Source: Pseudomonadota bacterium (lineage in GTDB: Bacteria; Pseudomonadota; Gammaproteobacteria; Xanthomonadales; Xanthomonadaceae). From it: a stretch of DNA of 64,000 nucleotides. Every line of letters begins with the position of its first letter. Position 1 is the stretch's first letter. Below are positions 38,659 to 48,280 of this stretch, piece by piece. A program made the translations under genes and the position numbers. Location of the stretch: assembly GCA_023388355.1 (NCBI GenBank), contig JAEWGI010000019.1, positions 92,317 to 156,316 of the forward strand. The letters are read 5' to 3'. The notes below the pieces were generated by a model, which made no database searches, was not told where the DNA came from, and was given only the letters and a program-made list of their open reading frames with translations.

Positions 38659-39321
38659 TCAGCGGTCCGCCCGGTCGACCTGGATGCGCGCCAGCGCCGG
38701 CGCGTACTGCTCGGCCAGCGCCTGCTCGCTGTCGACGTCTAGCCCGAGGTCGTGCACGCGGCCGTCGCGCAGGGTGTAGACCCAGCCGTAGACGTGCAGC
38801 TTCTGCCCGGACGCCCATGCGTCGCGCACGATCGTGGTCTGGGACACGTTGGCCACCTGTTCGAGCACGTTCAGTTCGCACAGCCGGTCCTGGCGCAGGC
38901 CGTGGTCGCCGACTTCGGCCAGCAGCGCGTCATGGCGCACGGCCACGTCCTTGACGTGCCGGATCCAGTTGTCGGCAAGGCCCACGCGCATGCCGTCGAG
39001 CGCGGCCAGCACGCCGCCGCAGCCGTAGTGGCCGACCACCAGGACGTGTTCGACCTTGAGCACCTCGACCGCGAACTGGATCACCGACAGGCAGTTGAGG
39101 TCGGTGTGCACCACCACGTTGGCGATGTTGCGGTGGACGAACACCTCGCCCGGCGCCATGTCGACGATCTGGTTGGCGGGCACGCGCGAGTCCGAGCAGC
39201 CGATCCACAGGAACTTCGGCGTCTGGATCTTCGACAGCCGGCGAAAGAAGTCCGGGTCTTCGGCCTCGATGCGCGAAGCCCAGGCTTCGTTCTTTTCCAG
39301 CAGTTCGTCGAGTCGGCTCAT
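38659..39321 (-). CDS. can: beta-carbonic anhydrase
   Basis: The enzyme interconverts CO2 and bicarbonate in the cytoplasm. The 220-residue product has the zinc ligands and catalytic dyad of plant-type beta enzymes: Cys42-x-Asp-x-Arg in [13 protein letters not shown] and His-x2-Cys in [10 protein letters not shown]. Length matches E. coli Can (220). The start at 39321 is preferred over an ATG 30 bp upstream because family members begin with MxxLxxLLEKN. It is upstream of the kyn cluster on the same strand, but the 121-bp gap argues for a separate unit. Confidence 0.93.
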   Translation of the reverse strand: MSRLDELLEKNEAWASRIEAEDPDFFRRLSKIQTPKFLWIGCSDSRVPANQIVDMAPGEVFVHRNIANVVVHTDLNCLSVIQFAVEVLKVEHVLVVGHYGCGGVLAALDGMRVGLADNWIRHVKDVAVRHDALLAEVGDHGLRQDRLCELNVLEQVANVSQTTIVRDAWASGQKLHVYGWVYTLRDGRVHDLGLDVDSEQALAEQYAPALARIQVDRADR

Positions 39322-39349
39322 CGGGGCTCCAGCGGCGGGATCGCCCGCC

Positions 39350-39358
39350 ATTATCGCA
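39350..39358 (-). promoter_or_regulatory. extended -10 promoter of can
   Basis: On the minus strand TGCGATAAT (TGn plus GATAAT) lies 29 bp before the can start at 39321. No good -35 box is visible, as expected for an extended -10 promoter. Confidence 0.45.
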
Positions 39359-39447
39359 AAGCCCCGGGGCAGGAGCGTGTCGGGATGCCGCCGCCGGCGG
39401 CCGGCCGCGGCACGCGGCGATCAGTACGCAGCCGGATGCGGCGCGAC

Positions 39448-40260
39448 TCAGCGCTGGCAGCGCGGACACGCATACATCCGCCGTCCCGCGCTCGTGCTGC
39501 GCGCGATCGGCGCGCCGCAGCACGTGCACGGCTCGCCTGCGCGGTCGAAGACATGGAAGCGGAAGCCGTCGGGCGTGTCGGTGAGGTAGTCGCGCCGCAT
39601 GCCGCGTGCCGGCGCGATGCCGCGGCTGCGGTAGCTGTGGCGCGGGATGTCGAGCAGGGCGCGGGCGAGCCGGGCACGCTCGTCCGCGGCCAGATCGACC
39701 GGGCGGCGGCCGGGCGCGATGCCGGCTTCGAACAGCACCTCCGCGCGCAGGTAGTTGCCCATGCCGGCCAGGAAACCCTGGTCGAGCAGCAGCGCATCCA
39801 GCGTGCGCCGCGCGAAGCGCGAATCCTGCAGGCGTGCCTCCACGGTGGCGGCATCCAGCCGGGGATCGAGCACGTCGGGTCCGAGCCGCGACAGGAACGG
39901 ATGCCCGGCCAGATCCTCGTCGCGCCACATCGCCACGTCGGAAGCCGAATAGAGCAGGATGGCGCGCTCGGCCGTCTCCAGCGCGACGCGCAGCGAGCGC
40001 GTGGTGTCGGGCCGCTCGCCCGCGTCGCAGACCTTCCAGACCCCGTAGAGCTGGTTGTGGCTGTACAGCGTCCAGCCGTGGTCGAAGCGGGTCAGCAGCG
40101 CCTTGCCGTGCGGCTCGATGGCGAGGATCCGCCGCCCCGGCAGCGTCTTCGCATGGCGCCCGAGCGCGGGAAAGGCGAACCACGCCGACACCAGCGTCCT
40201 GCCGACAACGGCTTCGGCAAGGCGGTCGGCGGCGCGGCGGATTTCGGGACCTTCGGGCAT
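39448..40260 (-). CDS. nei: DNA glycosylase/AP lyase, endonuclease VIII
   Basis: Nei removes oxidised pyrimidines and nicks the resulting abasic site. The 270-residue protein begins MPEGPEIRRAADRL, with catalytic Pro2 and Glu3, and has the conserved Lys region (GKALLTRFDHGW), the H2TH segment (LDALLLDQGFLAGMGNYLRAEVLF) and a C-terminal zinc finger (CTCC, then CPRC). This is complete Fpg/Nei architecture. The start was set by the obligatory N-terminus; the frame is open far upstream only because it crosses the repeat array. Confidence 0.93.
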   Translation of the reverse strand: MPEGPEIRRAADRLAEAVVGRTLVSAWFAFPALGRHAKTLPGRRILAIEPHGKALLTRFDHGWTLYSHNQLYGVWKVCDAGERPDTTRSLRVALETAERAILLYSASDVAMWRDEDLAGHPFLSRLGPDVLDPRLDAATVEARLQDSRFARRTLDALLLDQGFLAGMGNYLRAEVLFEAGIAPGRRPVDLAADERARLARALLDIPRHSYRSRGIAPARGMRRDYLTDTPDGFRFHVFDRAGEPCTCCGAPIARSTSAGRRMYACPRCQR

Positions 40261-40282
40261 CGGTTCGCACTCGGCGTTGTCT

Positions 40283-41175
40283 TTTTGCCCCCTCCCCCGC
40301 TTGCGGGGGAGGGCCGGGGTGGGGGCGCCTTCCAGCCAGCCGCGTCGCGGCGTCCTTGCCCCCATCCCGACCTTCCCCCGCAGGCGGGGGAAGGAGCAAG
40401 AGCGGACCGCGGCAGCACAGCGCCTGTGGTGTTCGCTCCCTCCCCCGCTTGCGGGGGAGGGCCGGGGTGGGGGCGCTCTCCGGCCAGCCGCATCGCGGCG
40501 TACTTGCCCCCATCCCAACCTTCCCCCGCAAGCGGGGGAAGGAGCAAGAGCGGACCGCGCCAGCACAGCGCCTGTGGTGTTCGCTCCCTCCCCCGCTTGC
40601 GGGGGGAGGGCCGGGGTGGGGGCGCTCTCCGGCCAGCCGCGTCGCGGCGTCCTTGCCCCCCCCTCCCGACCTTCCCCCGCAGGCGGGGGAAGGAGCAAGA
40701 GCGGACCGCGGCAGCACAGCGCTTGTGGTGTTCGCTCCCTCCCCCGCTTGCGGGGGAGGGCCGGGGTGGGGGCGCTCTCCGGCCAGGGGTGGGGGCGCCT
40801 TCCAGCTAGCCGCGTCGCGGCGTCCTTGCCCCCATCCCAACCTTCCCCCGCAGGCGGGGGAAGGAGCAAGAGCGGACCGCGCCGGCGCTGCGCTTTTGGT
40901 ATTCGCTCCCTCCCCCGCGAAGCGGGGGAGGGCTGGGGTGGGGGCGCTCTCCGGCCAGCCGCGTCGTGGCGTCCTTGCCCCCATCCCGACCTTCCCCCGC
41001 AGGCGGGGGAAGGAGCAAGAGCGGACCGCGCCAGCGCAGCGCTTGTGGTGTTCGCTCCCTCCCCCGCGTAGCGGGGGAGGGCCGGGGTGGGGGCGCTCTC
41101 CGGCCAGCTGCGTCGCAGCGTCCTTGCCCCCATCCCGACCTTCCCCCGCAGGCGGGGGAAGGAGCAAAACGGACC
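40283..41175. repeat. six-copy tandem array of a ~149-bp REPIN-like unit
   Basis: Units start near 40283, 40432, 40580, 40731, 40902 and 41051, so periods are 149, 148, 151, 171 and 149 bp. Each has CCCTCCCCCGC...GCGGGGGAGGG, a spacer with CCGCGTCGCGGCG, and an inverted CTTCCCCCGC...GCGGGGGAAG hairpin, then GAGCAAGAGCGGACCGCG. The fourth unit carries an extra partial duplication of about 22 bp. The 933-bp gap between nei and paiB holds no gene. Confidence 0.9.
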
Positions 41176-41193
41176 GCGCCAGCGCCGACCCTC

Positions 41194-41814
41194 TCAGTCG
41201 ATGCCCGCGCGCATCAGCGCGGCGACGGCGCGGCCATCGGGCGCGTCGAGGCCGGCCAGCGCGTCCGCGACCGCGATCCGGTTGGCAACGGGGTGGTTCT
41301 GGTTGAGCTTGAACTTGAGCTCGATGCGCGCCGGCTCGAAGCGGAAGCCGACAATCCCGCGCAGCTGGCGCCGGTGGTCCTCGCGCGCATGTTCGAAACG
41401 CCAGGACTGGCCGACGCCGGCCTCGAAATGATCGCTCATCCGGGCCACCAGGTCGCCCAGCGCCGCCTCGTCCTCGAACGCGTCCAGCGCGCCCGACAGG
41501 TGCGCCACCGCGTAGTTCCAGGTGGGCACGCGCGCCGCTTCCTCCTTGTCCGGATACCAGCCGGGCGAGACGTAGGCGTGCGGGCCGTGCACGACCAGCA
41601 GCGCGGGGCCGGCGTGGCGGGCCTGCGGATTGGGCCGGGCCCAGTGGCCTTCGATGCGGACGCATTCGCCATCGCGGCGGTACAGCACCGGCAGGTGGCT
41701 GGCGAAAGGCGCACCGTCCGCGTCCGTGGTCACCAGGGTGACGAAGGGATCGGCGGCAAGCAGCGCGTCGAGCAGCGCGAGGTCGGTTTCGGCAAAGGCG
41801 CTTGGGGTGTACAT
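41194..41814 (-). CDS. paiB: PaiB-type FMN-binding regulator
   Basis: This 206-residue protein has a split-barrel flavin-binding fold and the PaiB signatures VTLVTTDADGAPFASHLPVL, GPHAYVSPGWYPDKEEAARVPTWNY, and the C-terminal FKLNQNHPVANRIAV. In Bacillus PaiB represses sporulation and protease genes; in Proteobacteria its role is undefined, and it could be a heme- or flavin-binding protein. The start lies 7 bp after a TAAGAT box, so the message is probably leaderless. It is followed by the repeat array. Confidence 0.87.
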   Translation of the reverse strand: MYTPSAFAETDLALLDALLAADPFVTLVTTDADGAPFASHLPVLYRRDGECVRIEGHWARPNPQARHAGPALLVVHGPHAYVSPGWYPDKEEAARVPTWNYAVAHLSGALDAFEDEAALGDLVARMSDHFEAGVGQSWRFEHAREDHRRQLRGIVGFRFEPARIELKFKLNQNHPVANRIAVADALAGLDAPDGRAVAALMRAGID

Positions 41815-41820
41815 GGCACG

Positions 41821-41826
41821 ATCTTA
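41821..41826 (-). promoter_or_regulatory. -10 box 7 bp before paiB
   Basis: TAAGAT on the minus strand ends 7 bp before the paiB ATG and no ribosome-binding site is present, which suggests a leaderless transcript. Confidence 0.5.
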
Positions 41827-41935
41827 GGGCATCGTCGGCCCGCGGCCACGGGTCCCGGCACGGTCGCTCCCGGGCTTCGATCCGGGAGAACCGGGATGCG
41901 CCGCGCCCGTCGGGGCCACGGTCCCGGCGTATCGC

Positions 41936-42253
41936 TCAGGCGCGGGAGCCGAGCGACTGCAGCATGCGCGTGCGCAGGGCGGCCTCGTCGTCGCCGGTCG
42001 GCGGCGCGAGTTCGGCCAGCGAGAAGCCGCGCTCGAGCGCATCGGCCTCGTCGAGTCCGTCGAATGCGACGAAATCCGCATCCATCAGCATCGCGCGCGC
42101 GGTGTCCTCGCTGTCGTACACGAGGGTGTTGCCGTCGCTGTCGAACACTTCCGCGGTGCCGGCCTCGCGCACCCGCAGGCGCGCCCAGACCAGGGTGCGT
42201 CCCAGCGTGGCCAGCCACCACTGTTCATGCGCGCGATCGGTCGGCGCGCTCAC
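41936..42253 (-). CDS. small acidic protein of unknown function (105 aa)
   Basis: I do not recognise this family. The 105-residue product has HEQWWLATLGRTLVWARLRVR near the N-terminus, a beta-rich middle (TAEVFDSDGNTLVYDSEDTARAMLMDADFVAFDGLDE) and an acidic helical tail. The GTG start at 42253 is preferred because it overlaps the upstream stop in GTGA and drops a run (MAVVGGAV) that would be read from the neighbour. It is co-translated with the small membrane protein at 42250-42558 and downstream of asnS. Confidence 0.65.
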   Translation of the reverse strand: MSAPTDRAHEQWWLATLGRTLVWARLRVREAGTAEVFDSDGNTLVYDSEDTARAMLMDADFVAFDGLDEADALERGFSLAELAPPTGDDEAALRTRMLQSLGSRA

Positions 42254-42558
42254 GACAGCGCCACCGACCACAGCCACAGCAGCGCCGACATGGCCACCGA
42301 AGCCATGATCACGAACGCGGCCACCCGCGCCGGCGTCGCCAGGCCGGTGAACTGGGCATCGGGTACCGACCGGTAGTGTCCGGCCAGCAGCCAGCGCAGC
42401 GCGCCGGGCGCCAGGAACGCGCTTTCCCCGAGCGACGCGCGGACCTCCGGATGGCGGTCGCGCAGGTGCACCAGCGACAGCGGCCAGAAGATCACGAAGG
42501 CGGTGCTGCCGCCGATGGCGATGCCGACGAAGCAGAGGGCGAGGAACAGGATCATCAA
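42250..42558 (-). CDS. small membrane protein of unknown function (102 aa)
   Basis: I do not recognise this family. The 102-residue product has an N-terminal hydrophobic helix (LFLALCFVGIAIGGSTAFVIFW), a basic loop (SLVHLRDRHPEVRASLG) and a C-terminal helix (VAAFVIMASVAMSALLWLWSVAL). It starts 15 bp after the asnS stop and overlaps the next gene by 4 bp, so all three are probably one transcript. MILF at 42555 is an equally good start. Confidence 0.62.
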   Translation of the reverse strand: MMILFLALCFVGIAIGGSTAFVIFWPLSLVHLRDRHPEVRASLGESAFLAPGALRWLLAGHYRSVPDAQFTGLATPARVAAFVIMASVAMSALLWLWSVALS

Positions 42559-42573
42559 GCGTGGGATTGGGGG

Positions 42574-43974
<1,401 letters not shown>

Positions 43975-44063
43975 GCCGGAATCCTGGAAAGGGGAGCGTT
44001 TTATGGAACGCACAGTCTAGCGCGGCGGCGTGGCTCCTCATGCCCGTTTCAGCCACGACGGGC

Positions 44064-44069
44064 TAGAAT
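44064..44069 (+). promoter_or_regulatory. -10 box just before the A-type carrier gene
   Basis: TAGAAT ends 7 bp before the ATG at 44077. With CCATCCC between, there is no ribosome-binding site, so the transcript is probably leaderless. Confidence 0.55.
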
Positions 44070-44076
44070 CCATCCC

Positions 44077-44418
44077 ATGTCCATCCAGCTCACCCCCGCC
44101 GCCCTCGACCGTGTCCGCCAGTTCCTGGCCGCCGAGCCCGACGCGCTCGGCCTGCGCTTCGGGGTGGAACGCACCGGCTGCTCGGGCTGGGGCTACGCGG
44201 TGGACATCGCCCGCGAGGCCCGGGAGGGCGACTCGATCAGCGAGCAGGACGGCCTGCGCATCTACGTCGATGCCGCCAGCCAGGCAATGGTCGACGGCAC
44301 CACGATCGACTTCGTGCGCAAGGGGCTGAACCAGGAATTCGTGTTCGCCAACCCCAATGCCGCCGCGGCCTGCGGCTGCGGCGAGAGCTTCACCACCGAC
44401 GCCGACAAGGCCGCCTGA
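44077..44418 (+). CDS. A-type iron-sulfur carrier (IscA/ErpA/HesB family)
   Basis: This 113-residue protein carries or delivers Fe-S clusters. The three conserved Cys are present: Cys35 in RTGCSGWGY and the C-terminal pair in ACGCGESF. The DFVRKGLNQEFVFANPN segment matches the family. The Trp in GCSGWGY replaces the usual aliphatic residue. It is not next to other isc or suf genes, so IscA, ErpA and a stand-alone HesB relative cannot be told apart. It has its own promoter and is 249 bp upstream of rpsF. Confidence 0.9.
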   Translation: MSIQLTPAALDRVRQFLAAEPDALGLRFGVERTGCSGWGYAVDIAREAREGDSISEQDGLRIYVDAASQAMVDGTTIDFVRKGLNQEFVFANPNAAAACGCGESFTTDADKAA

Positions 44419-44521
44419 GGCGCCGGCCTGCCCCCGCCGGGGCCCGGAAGCCGGGTCGCGGGCGGAAGTGCCCCGGGATGTCCGTGAAGACATCGGCCGC
44501 CAGGCGGTCGGCGCCCGCTTC

Positions 44522-44550
44522 TTGCCCGCAAGTCATTGATCCGCCATAAT
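44522..44550 (+). promoter_or_regulatory. sigma-70 promoter of the rpsF operon
   Basis: TTGCCC (44522-44527), a 17-bp spacer and CATAAT (44545-44550) lie about 118 bp before rpsF. The leader of about 110 nt is long for this genome, consistent with leader-based control. Confidence 0.7.
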
Positions 44551-44640
44551 GCGCGGCTCCCTGCGGCCCTGCCGTCGGGGAGCCCTTGCTCCACCGCGTC
44601 CGTCCCGGGCGCCGGGGAGCTGTCCGGACGGCCGCGAGGC

Positions 44641-44655
44641 CGGGCCGAATACCCG
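44641..44655 (+). promoter_or_regulatory. candidate S6:S18 autoregulatory hairpin in the rpsF leader
   Basis: CGGG-CCGAATA-CCCG forms a small hairpin with CCG at the start of its loop, ending 1-2 bp before AAGGAA, the ribosome-binding site of rpsF. The S6-S18 complex is known to bind leader hairpins with an exposed CCG in many bacteria. The match is by pattern only. Confidence 0.45.
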
Positions 44656-44667
44656 AAAGGAACCTCC

Positions 44668-45132
44668 ATGCGTCATTACGAAATCGTGTTCCTGGTCCAT
44701 CCGGACCAGAGCGAACAGGTGCCGGCGATGATCGAGCGTTACAAGACGCTGATCGAGAACGGCGAAGGCAAGATCCACCGCCTGGAAGACTGGGGCCGCC
44801 GCCAGCTGGCGTACCCGATCGACAACCTGGTCAAGGCCCACTACGTGCTGCTCAACATCGAGGCCGGCCAGGACGTGCTCAACGAGCTGGTCGAGACCTT
44901 CCGCTTCAACGACGCCATCCTGCGCCACCTGGTGATGCGTCGCGACGAGGCCGACACCGAGCAGTCGCTGATCATGAAGAACAAGGACGAGAAGGGCGAC
45001 AAGCCCGAGCGCTCCGACCGCCGTCGCCGCGATGACGACGAGACCCCGTCCACCGGCGGCGAAGGCGGCAAGACCGAGTCGACCAGTTCGGCCGAGTCGA
45101 CCGAGTCCACCGAACCGTCCGCAGCAGCCTGA
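44668..45132 (+). CDS. rpsF: 30S ribosomal protein S6
   Basis: S6 binds 16S rRNA with S18 in the platform of the small subunit. The 154-residue product starts [20 protein letters not shown] and contains [20 protein letters not shown] and [17 protein letters not shown] Ser/Thr/Glu-rich, highly charged tail of about 45 residues (from about residue 110) makes it longer than the 131-residue E. coli protein. AAGGAA precedes the ATG. It is the first gene of rpsF-rpsR-rplI, with an 11-bp gap to rpsR. Confidence 0.97.
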   Translation: MRHYEIVFLVHPDQSEQVPAMIERYKTLIENGEGKIHRLEDWGRRQLAYPIDNLVKAHYVLLNIEAGQDVLNELVETFRFNDAILRHLVMRRDEADTEQSLIMKNKDEKGDKPERSDRRRRDDDETPSTGGEGGKTESTSSAESTESTEPSAAA

Positions 45133-45143
45133 GGAGCCCAGCC

Positions 45144-45374
45144 ATGTCCAAGTTCTTCCGCCGCCGCAAGTTCTGCAAGTTCACCGCCGAGGGCGTCAAG
45201 GAGATCGATTACAAGGATCTCAACACCCTGCGCCAGAACCTCACCGAGAACGGCAAGATCGTGCCGAGCCGCATCACCGGCACCAAGTCGCGCTACCAGC
45301 GCCAGCTGGCGCTCGCGGTCAAGCGCGCGCGCTTCCTCGCGCTGATCCCGTACACCGACAACCACAACGTCTGA
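45144..45374 (+). CDS. rpsR: 30S ribosomal protein S18
   Basis: S18 pairs with S6 on the 30S platform. The 76-residue product starts [25 protein letters not shown] and has [14 protein letters not shown] sequence ([18 protein letters not shown]), the family signature. Length is normal. GAGGAG lies upstream, and it follows rpsF by 11 bp. Before rplI there is a 178-bp gap with a REP hairpin, which probably remains inside the transcript. Confidence 0.97.
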   Translation: MSKFFRRRKFCKFTAEGVKEIDYKDLNTLRQNLTENGKIVPSRITGTKSRYQRQLALAVKRARFLALIPYTDNHNV

Positions 45375-45406
45375 GCCTGCGGCCTCCTGCAGGGAGGCGC
45401 CTCGCT

Positions 45407-45427
45407 CCCTCCCCTTCAAGGGGAGGG
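45407..45427. repeat. single REP hairpin between rpsR and rplI
   Basis: CCCTCCCC-TTCAA-GGGGAGGG, the same unit as in metH and after nadK, followed by CGGGACGGGGATGGTG. The partner arm is missing. It lies inside the ribosomal protein operon. Confidence 0.8.
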
Positions 45428-45552
45428 CCGGGACGGGGATGGTGTCCAACCGCATCGCGCGGACGCGTCCCCGGCCCAAGACACCGATCCGTCCGATTCG
45501 GACAGCAAGCGTTGCGGCGCCATGTCGTCGCTAACGAATACGGAGACATCCC

Positions 45553-46005
45553 ATGGAACTGATCCTGCTCCAGCGCGTCACCAACCTCGGCAACCTTGGC
45601 GACAAGGTCAACGTCAAGCCGGGCTATGGCCGCAACTTCCTCGTGCCCCAGGGCAAGGCCGTGCCCGCCACCGCCGCCAACCTGGCCGAGTTCGAGGCCA
45701 AGCGCGCCGATTACGAAGCCAAGGCCCAGGCGATCGCCGACGAGGCCCAGGGCCGCCTGGCCAAGCTCGAGGGCGCGAGCGTGACCATCTACGCCAACGC
45801 CTCCACCGAGGGCAAGCTGTACGGCTCGGTCGGGCCGCGCGACATCGCCGAGGCCCTGACCAGGGCCGGTACCCCGGTCGGGAAGTCGGAAGTGGTGATG
45901 GGCGAAGGCCCGCTGCGCAACACCGGCGAGTTCGAGGTGATCGTGCACCTGCACGCCGACGCCGAAGCCACCGTCAAGGTCGTGGTCGAGCCCGAAGCGG
46001 CCTGA
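45553..46005 (+). CDS. rplI: 50S ribosomal protein L9
   Basis: L9 binds 23S rRNA near the base of the L1 stalk and helps keep the reading frame. The 150-residue product begins [30 protein letters not shown], then the long linker helix ([18 protein letters not shown]) and the C-terminal domain ([14 protein letters not shown] to [18 protein letters not shown]). Length matches E. coli (149). It ends the rpsF operon and is followed by a strong terminator after 27 bp. Confidence 0.97.
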   Translation: MELILLQRVTNLGNLGDKVNVKPGYGRNFLVPQGKAVPATAANLAEFEAKRADYEAKAQAIADEAQGRLAKLEGASVTIYANASTEGKLYGSVGPRDIAEALTRAGTPVGKSEVVMGEGPLRNTGEFEVIVHLHADAEATVKVVVEPEAA

Positions 46006-46031
46006 TCGCGGACGCCCGCGACGAGCGAAAG

Positions 46032-46060
46032 ACAGGCGCCTCCGGGCGCCTGTTTTTTTT
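46032..46060 (+). terminator. rho-independent terminator of the rpsF operon
   Basis: ACAGGCGCC-TCCG-GGCGCCTGT forms a 9-bp perfect stem with a TCCG tetraloop, followed directly by a run of T residues (eight in all). This is the clearest terminator in the window. Confidence 0.92.
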
Positions 46061-46110
46061 GGTTCTTCTCCCGTTCGCGGGGAGGTTCATTCGTGACAAC
46101 GGGGGCTGCT

Positions 46111-46490
46111 CCCTCCCCCCGCTGCGGGGGGGAGGGTGGTCGGTTTGCGCGGCACCGCCGCGCGGCCATCCGGACGCCCGACGCGCTGCGCCGGGCCGGA
46201 CGGGTCGGGGTGGGGTGGGGTGGGGGCAAACCGGTTGCCGCGCCACTGCACGCGCGCCTGCGGCGCGCGCCTCCATCCCAACCTTCCCCCGCACGCGGGG
46301 GAAGGAGAACAAGCGCTTCGCCTCTCGCATGGCCGCGGCCCAACCTTCCCCCGCACGCGGGGGAAGGCGAACAAGCGCTCCGCCTTCCGCATGGCTGCGG
46401 CCCAAGCTTCCCCAGCACGCGGGGGAAGGAGGCCTGCAGCGATGCCGAAGTGTTTCCGATGCCAACCCTTCCCCCGCGTGCGGGGGAAGG
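46111..46490. repeat. REP hairpin cluster downstream of rplI
   Basis: One CCCTCCCCCC...GGGGGGAGGG hairpin near 46111 faces four CCTTCCCCCGCACGCGGG-type units near 46280, 46344, 46408 and 46470, about 63 bp apart. Spacers share CGCATGGC and GCGGCCCAA. A further CCCCCGC-CTGC-GCGGGGG unit lies near 46675. The gap 46061-46707 holds no gene. Confidence 0.82.
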
Positions 46491-46707
46491 AGCAGGAAAA
46501 GCGGGGAGGGGAGCAGGGCACGGCCGCGCTTGTGCGCACCAGCTCGCTTGCCGGTACGACAGGCCGCTTGCCTGCCGCTGCAGGGAACTCCGGCGATCGG
46601 TCAGTTCGATGACGCCCCATTTTCCTGTGCCCGCTGCGAAGCGGCGGACCGGGGCGGAGACAGGACGCTGGCCCCCCGCCTGCGCGGGGGCGACGGGCGT
46701 CGTGGCC

Positions 46708-48270
46708 TTACAGGCGGTGCTGCTGCATCAGGCGGACCAGCTTGAGTCGCAGCCGCAGCAGCGGCTGCGAGATGCGTTCGGGGATGTGCACCGTGCCGCG
46801 ACGGTGGCGGATCGGGGCGGTGGCCACGTTCGCGCCGTTCCCGGCACCGGTCGCCGGAGCGGTTGGCGTCGTGCGGATGTTCGACAGCGCCGGCTGCGGC
46901 GTCCGCTCGACCGGCTCCGCCGTGGCGGCCCGTGCCGGTGCAGGCGCGGCGGCGCCGGCGGCCGCAAACATGCCCAGGGCGCTGTAGCCGCTGTAGCCGG
47001 GGAAGACATCGGCGATGCGGTTGTGGCCCATGCGCTGCTGCAGCAGTTCGGTGAACACGCGGCGGAAGTCGGTGGTCACCGGGATGTCGCCGAAGTAGGG
47101 CGAGAGGATCTCCGGCGACAGGCCCGGCCAGCTGCCGTAGAAGCGGCGCCCGTTCACCGGCCCGCCCATGACCAGCATCGGGTTGCCGTAGCCGTGGTCG
47201 GTGCCCGCGTTGCCGTTCTCGCGCACGCGGCGGCCGAACTCGGACTGCACCACCACCGTCACCCGCGCCATCTCGCCGCCGGCGGTGAGGTTGCCGTAGA
47301 ACGCGGCCAGCGCATCGGACAACTCGCGCACGCGGTCGCGGTAATAGCCGCCACCGCCGCTGCCCTGGCCGTCGTGCGTGTCCCAGCCGCCGACGTCGAG
47401 CGTGGCGTAGCGCAGGCCGAGGTTGAAGCGGACCGACTGCGCCACCGTCCACAGCTGTCGGCCGACGTTCGTGTTGGGCCAGCCCGTGGGCAGGGTGTTG
47501 GTATAGCCCTGCTGCGCGACCGTGCGCAGCGCGCCGTCCGCGGCGCGGCCGGCGTGCTCCAGTCCCACGTTGCCCTGCCACATGCTGGCAACCGTTTCGC
47601 GGATCCCCTTGAAACCGGCCGGCGAGCCGTCGCGCACCTGCTGCCAGGCCCAGGAACCGCCGTTGAGCTGGAAGTCGTTCGGGCTGCCCATCGTCAGCGC
47701 GTCGGTGGAGCCGAGCAGGTTGGCCGGCAGGCGGCTGTTGACCGCCAGGGCCGGCATCACCACCGAGGACGGGGCGCCGGGCTGGGTGTCCCAGGCGCGG
47801 GCGATCCAGCCGGTGCCGTTGCCCTTGCTGCCCGGCGTGCCGAAATCAAGGTACTGCTGGGCGTCGAAGTGGCTGCGGGTGACCGTGGTCTGCATGCCGC
47901 AGCAGTGCACGATCGCGAGCTTGCCGTCGACCCAGACGTCGCGCAGGCCGGTAGCCCCGCCGTGCAGTCCGAAGCCGGTGGCGCTGCCGTTGGCGAGCGT
48001 GAGCGGCAGCGCGGCGTTCTCTCCGCTGACCGGAACCTGGATGCGCGGGCGTGCCTCCATGTAGTGGTCGCGGTCGTTGCCGGAGATCGGCAGCACGAGG
48101 TTGAGCCCGTCGATGCCGCCGCGCAGGAACACGTGGACGATGGTGTCGTAGCTGTTGGCCGCGGCATGCGCCGGGCTGCCGAAGAACAGCGCCGGGCCGG
48201 CGGCGCCGACCGCGGCGGCGGCACAGCAGCCTTTCAGGAATTCGCGGCGATCGAGTTCGATCCTGGTCAT
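46708..48270 (-). CDS. DUF1501 protein, Tat-exported
   Basis: This 520-residue protein begins with a Tat signal (DRREFLKGCCAAAAVGAAG), so it is exported folded. The body is the DUF1501 type, related to the alkaline-phosphatase/sulfatase fold (VFLRGGIDGLNLVLPI, GGWDTHDGQGSGGGGYYRDRV, VVVVQSEFGRRVRENGNAGTDHGYGNPMLVMGG). The C-terminal 100 residues are a Pro/Ala-rich linker and a basic tail (ISQPLLRLRLKLVRLMQQHRL). Function is unknown. It starts 10 bp after the DUF1800 gene, the usual partner in many bacteria, so the two proteins probably act together in the envelope. Confidence 0.85.
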   Translation of the reverse strand: MTRIELDRREFLKGCCAAAAVGAAGPALFFGSPAHAAANSYDTIVHVFLRGGIDGLNLVLPISGNDRDHYMEARPRIQVPVSGENAALPLTLANGSATGFGLHGGATGLRDVWVDGKLAIVHCCGMQTTVTRSHFDAQQYLDFGTPGSKGNGTGWIARAWDTQPGAPSSVVMPALAVNSRLPANLLGSTDALTMGSPNDFQLNGGSWAWQQVRDGSPAGFKGIRETVASMWQGNVGLEHAGRAADGALRTVAQQGYTNTLPTGWPNTNVGRQLWTVAQSVRFNLGLRYATLDVGGWDTHDGQGSGGGGYYRDRVRELSDALAAFYGNLTAGGEMARVTVVVQSEFGRRVRENGNAGTDHGYGNPMLVMGGPVNGRRFYGSWPGLSPEILSPYFGDIPVTTDFRRVFTELLQQRMGHNRIADVFPGYSGYSALGMFAAAGAAAPAPARAATAEPVERTPQPALSNIRTTPTAPATGAGNGANVATAPIRHRRGTVHIPERISQPLLRLRLKLVRLMQQHRL

Positions 48271-48280
48271 GGTCTCGTCC

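Noticed and set aside
40283..41175. Possible CRISPR array
   Set aside because: Repeats of about 149 bp with internal hairpins and near-identical spacers are not CRISPR repeat-spacer structure, and no cas genes are present.
38930..41665. 911-codon minus-strand frame and similar frames crossing nei and the array at 40.3-41.2 kb
   Set aside because: Built from an out-of-frame reading of can, nei and paiB plus repeat units; the real genes are in other frames.
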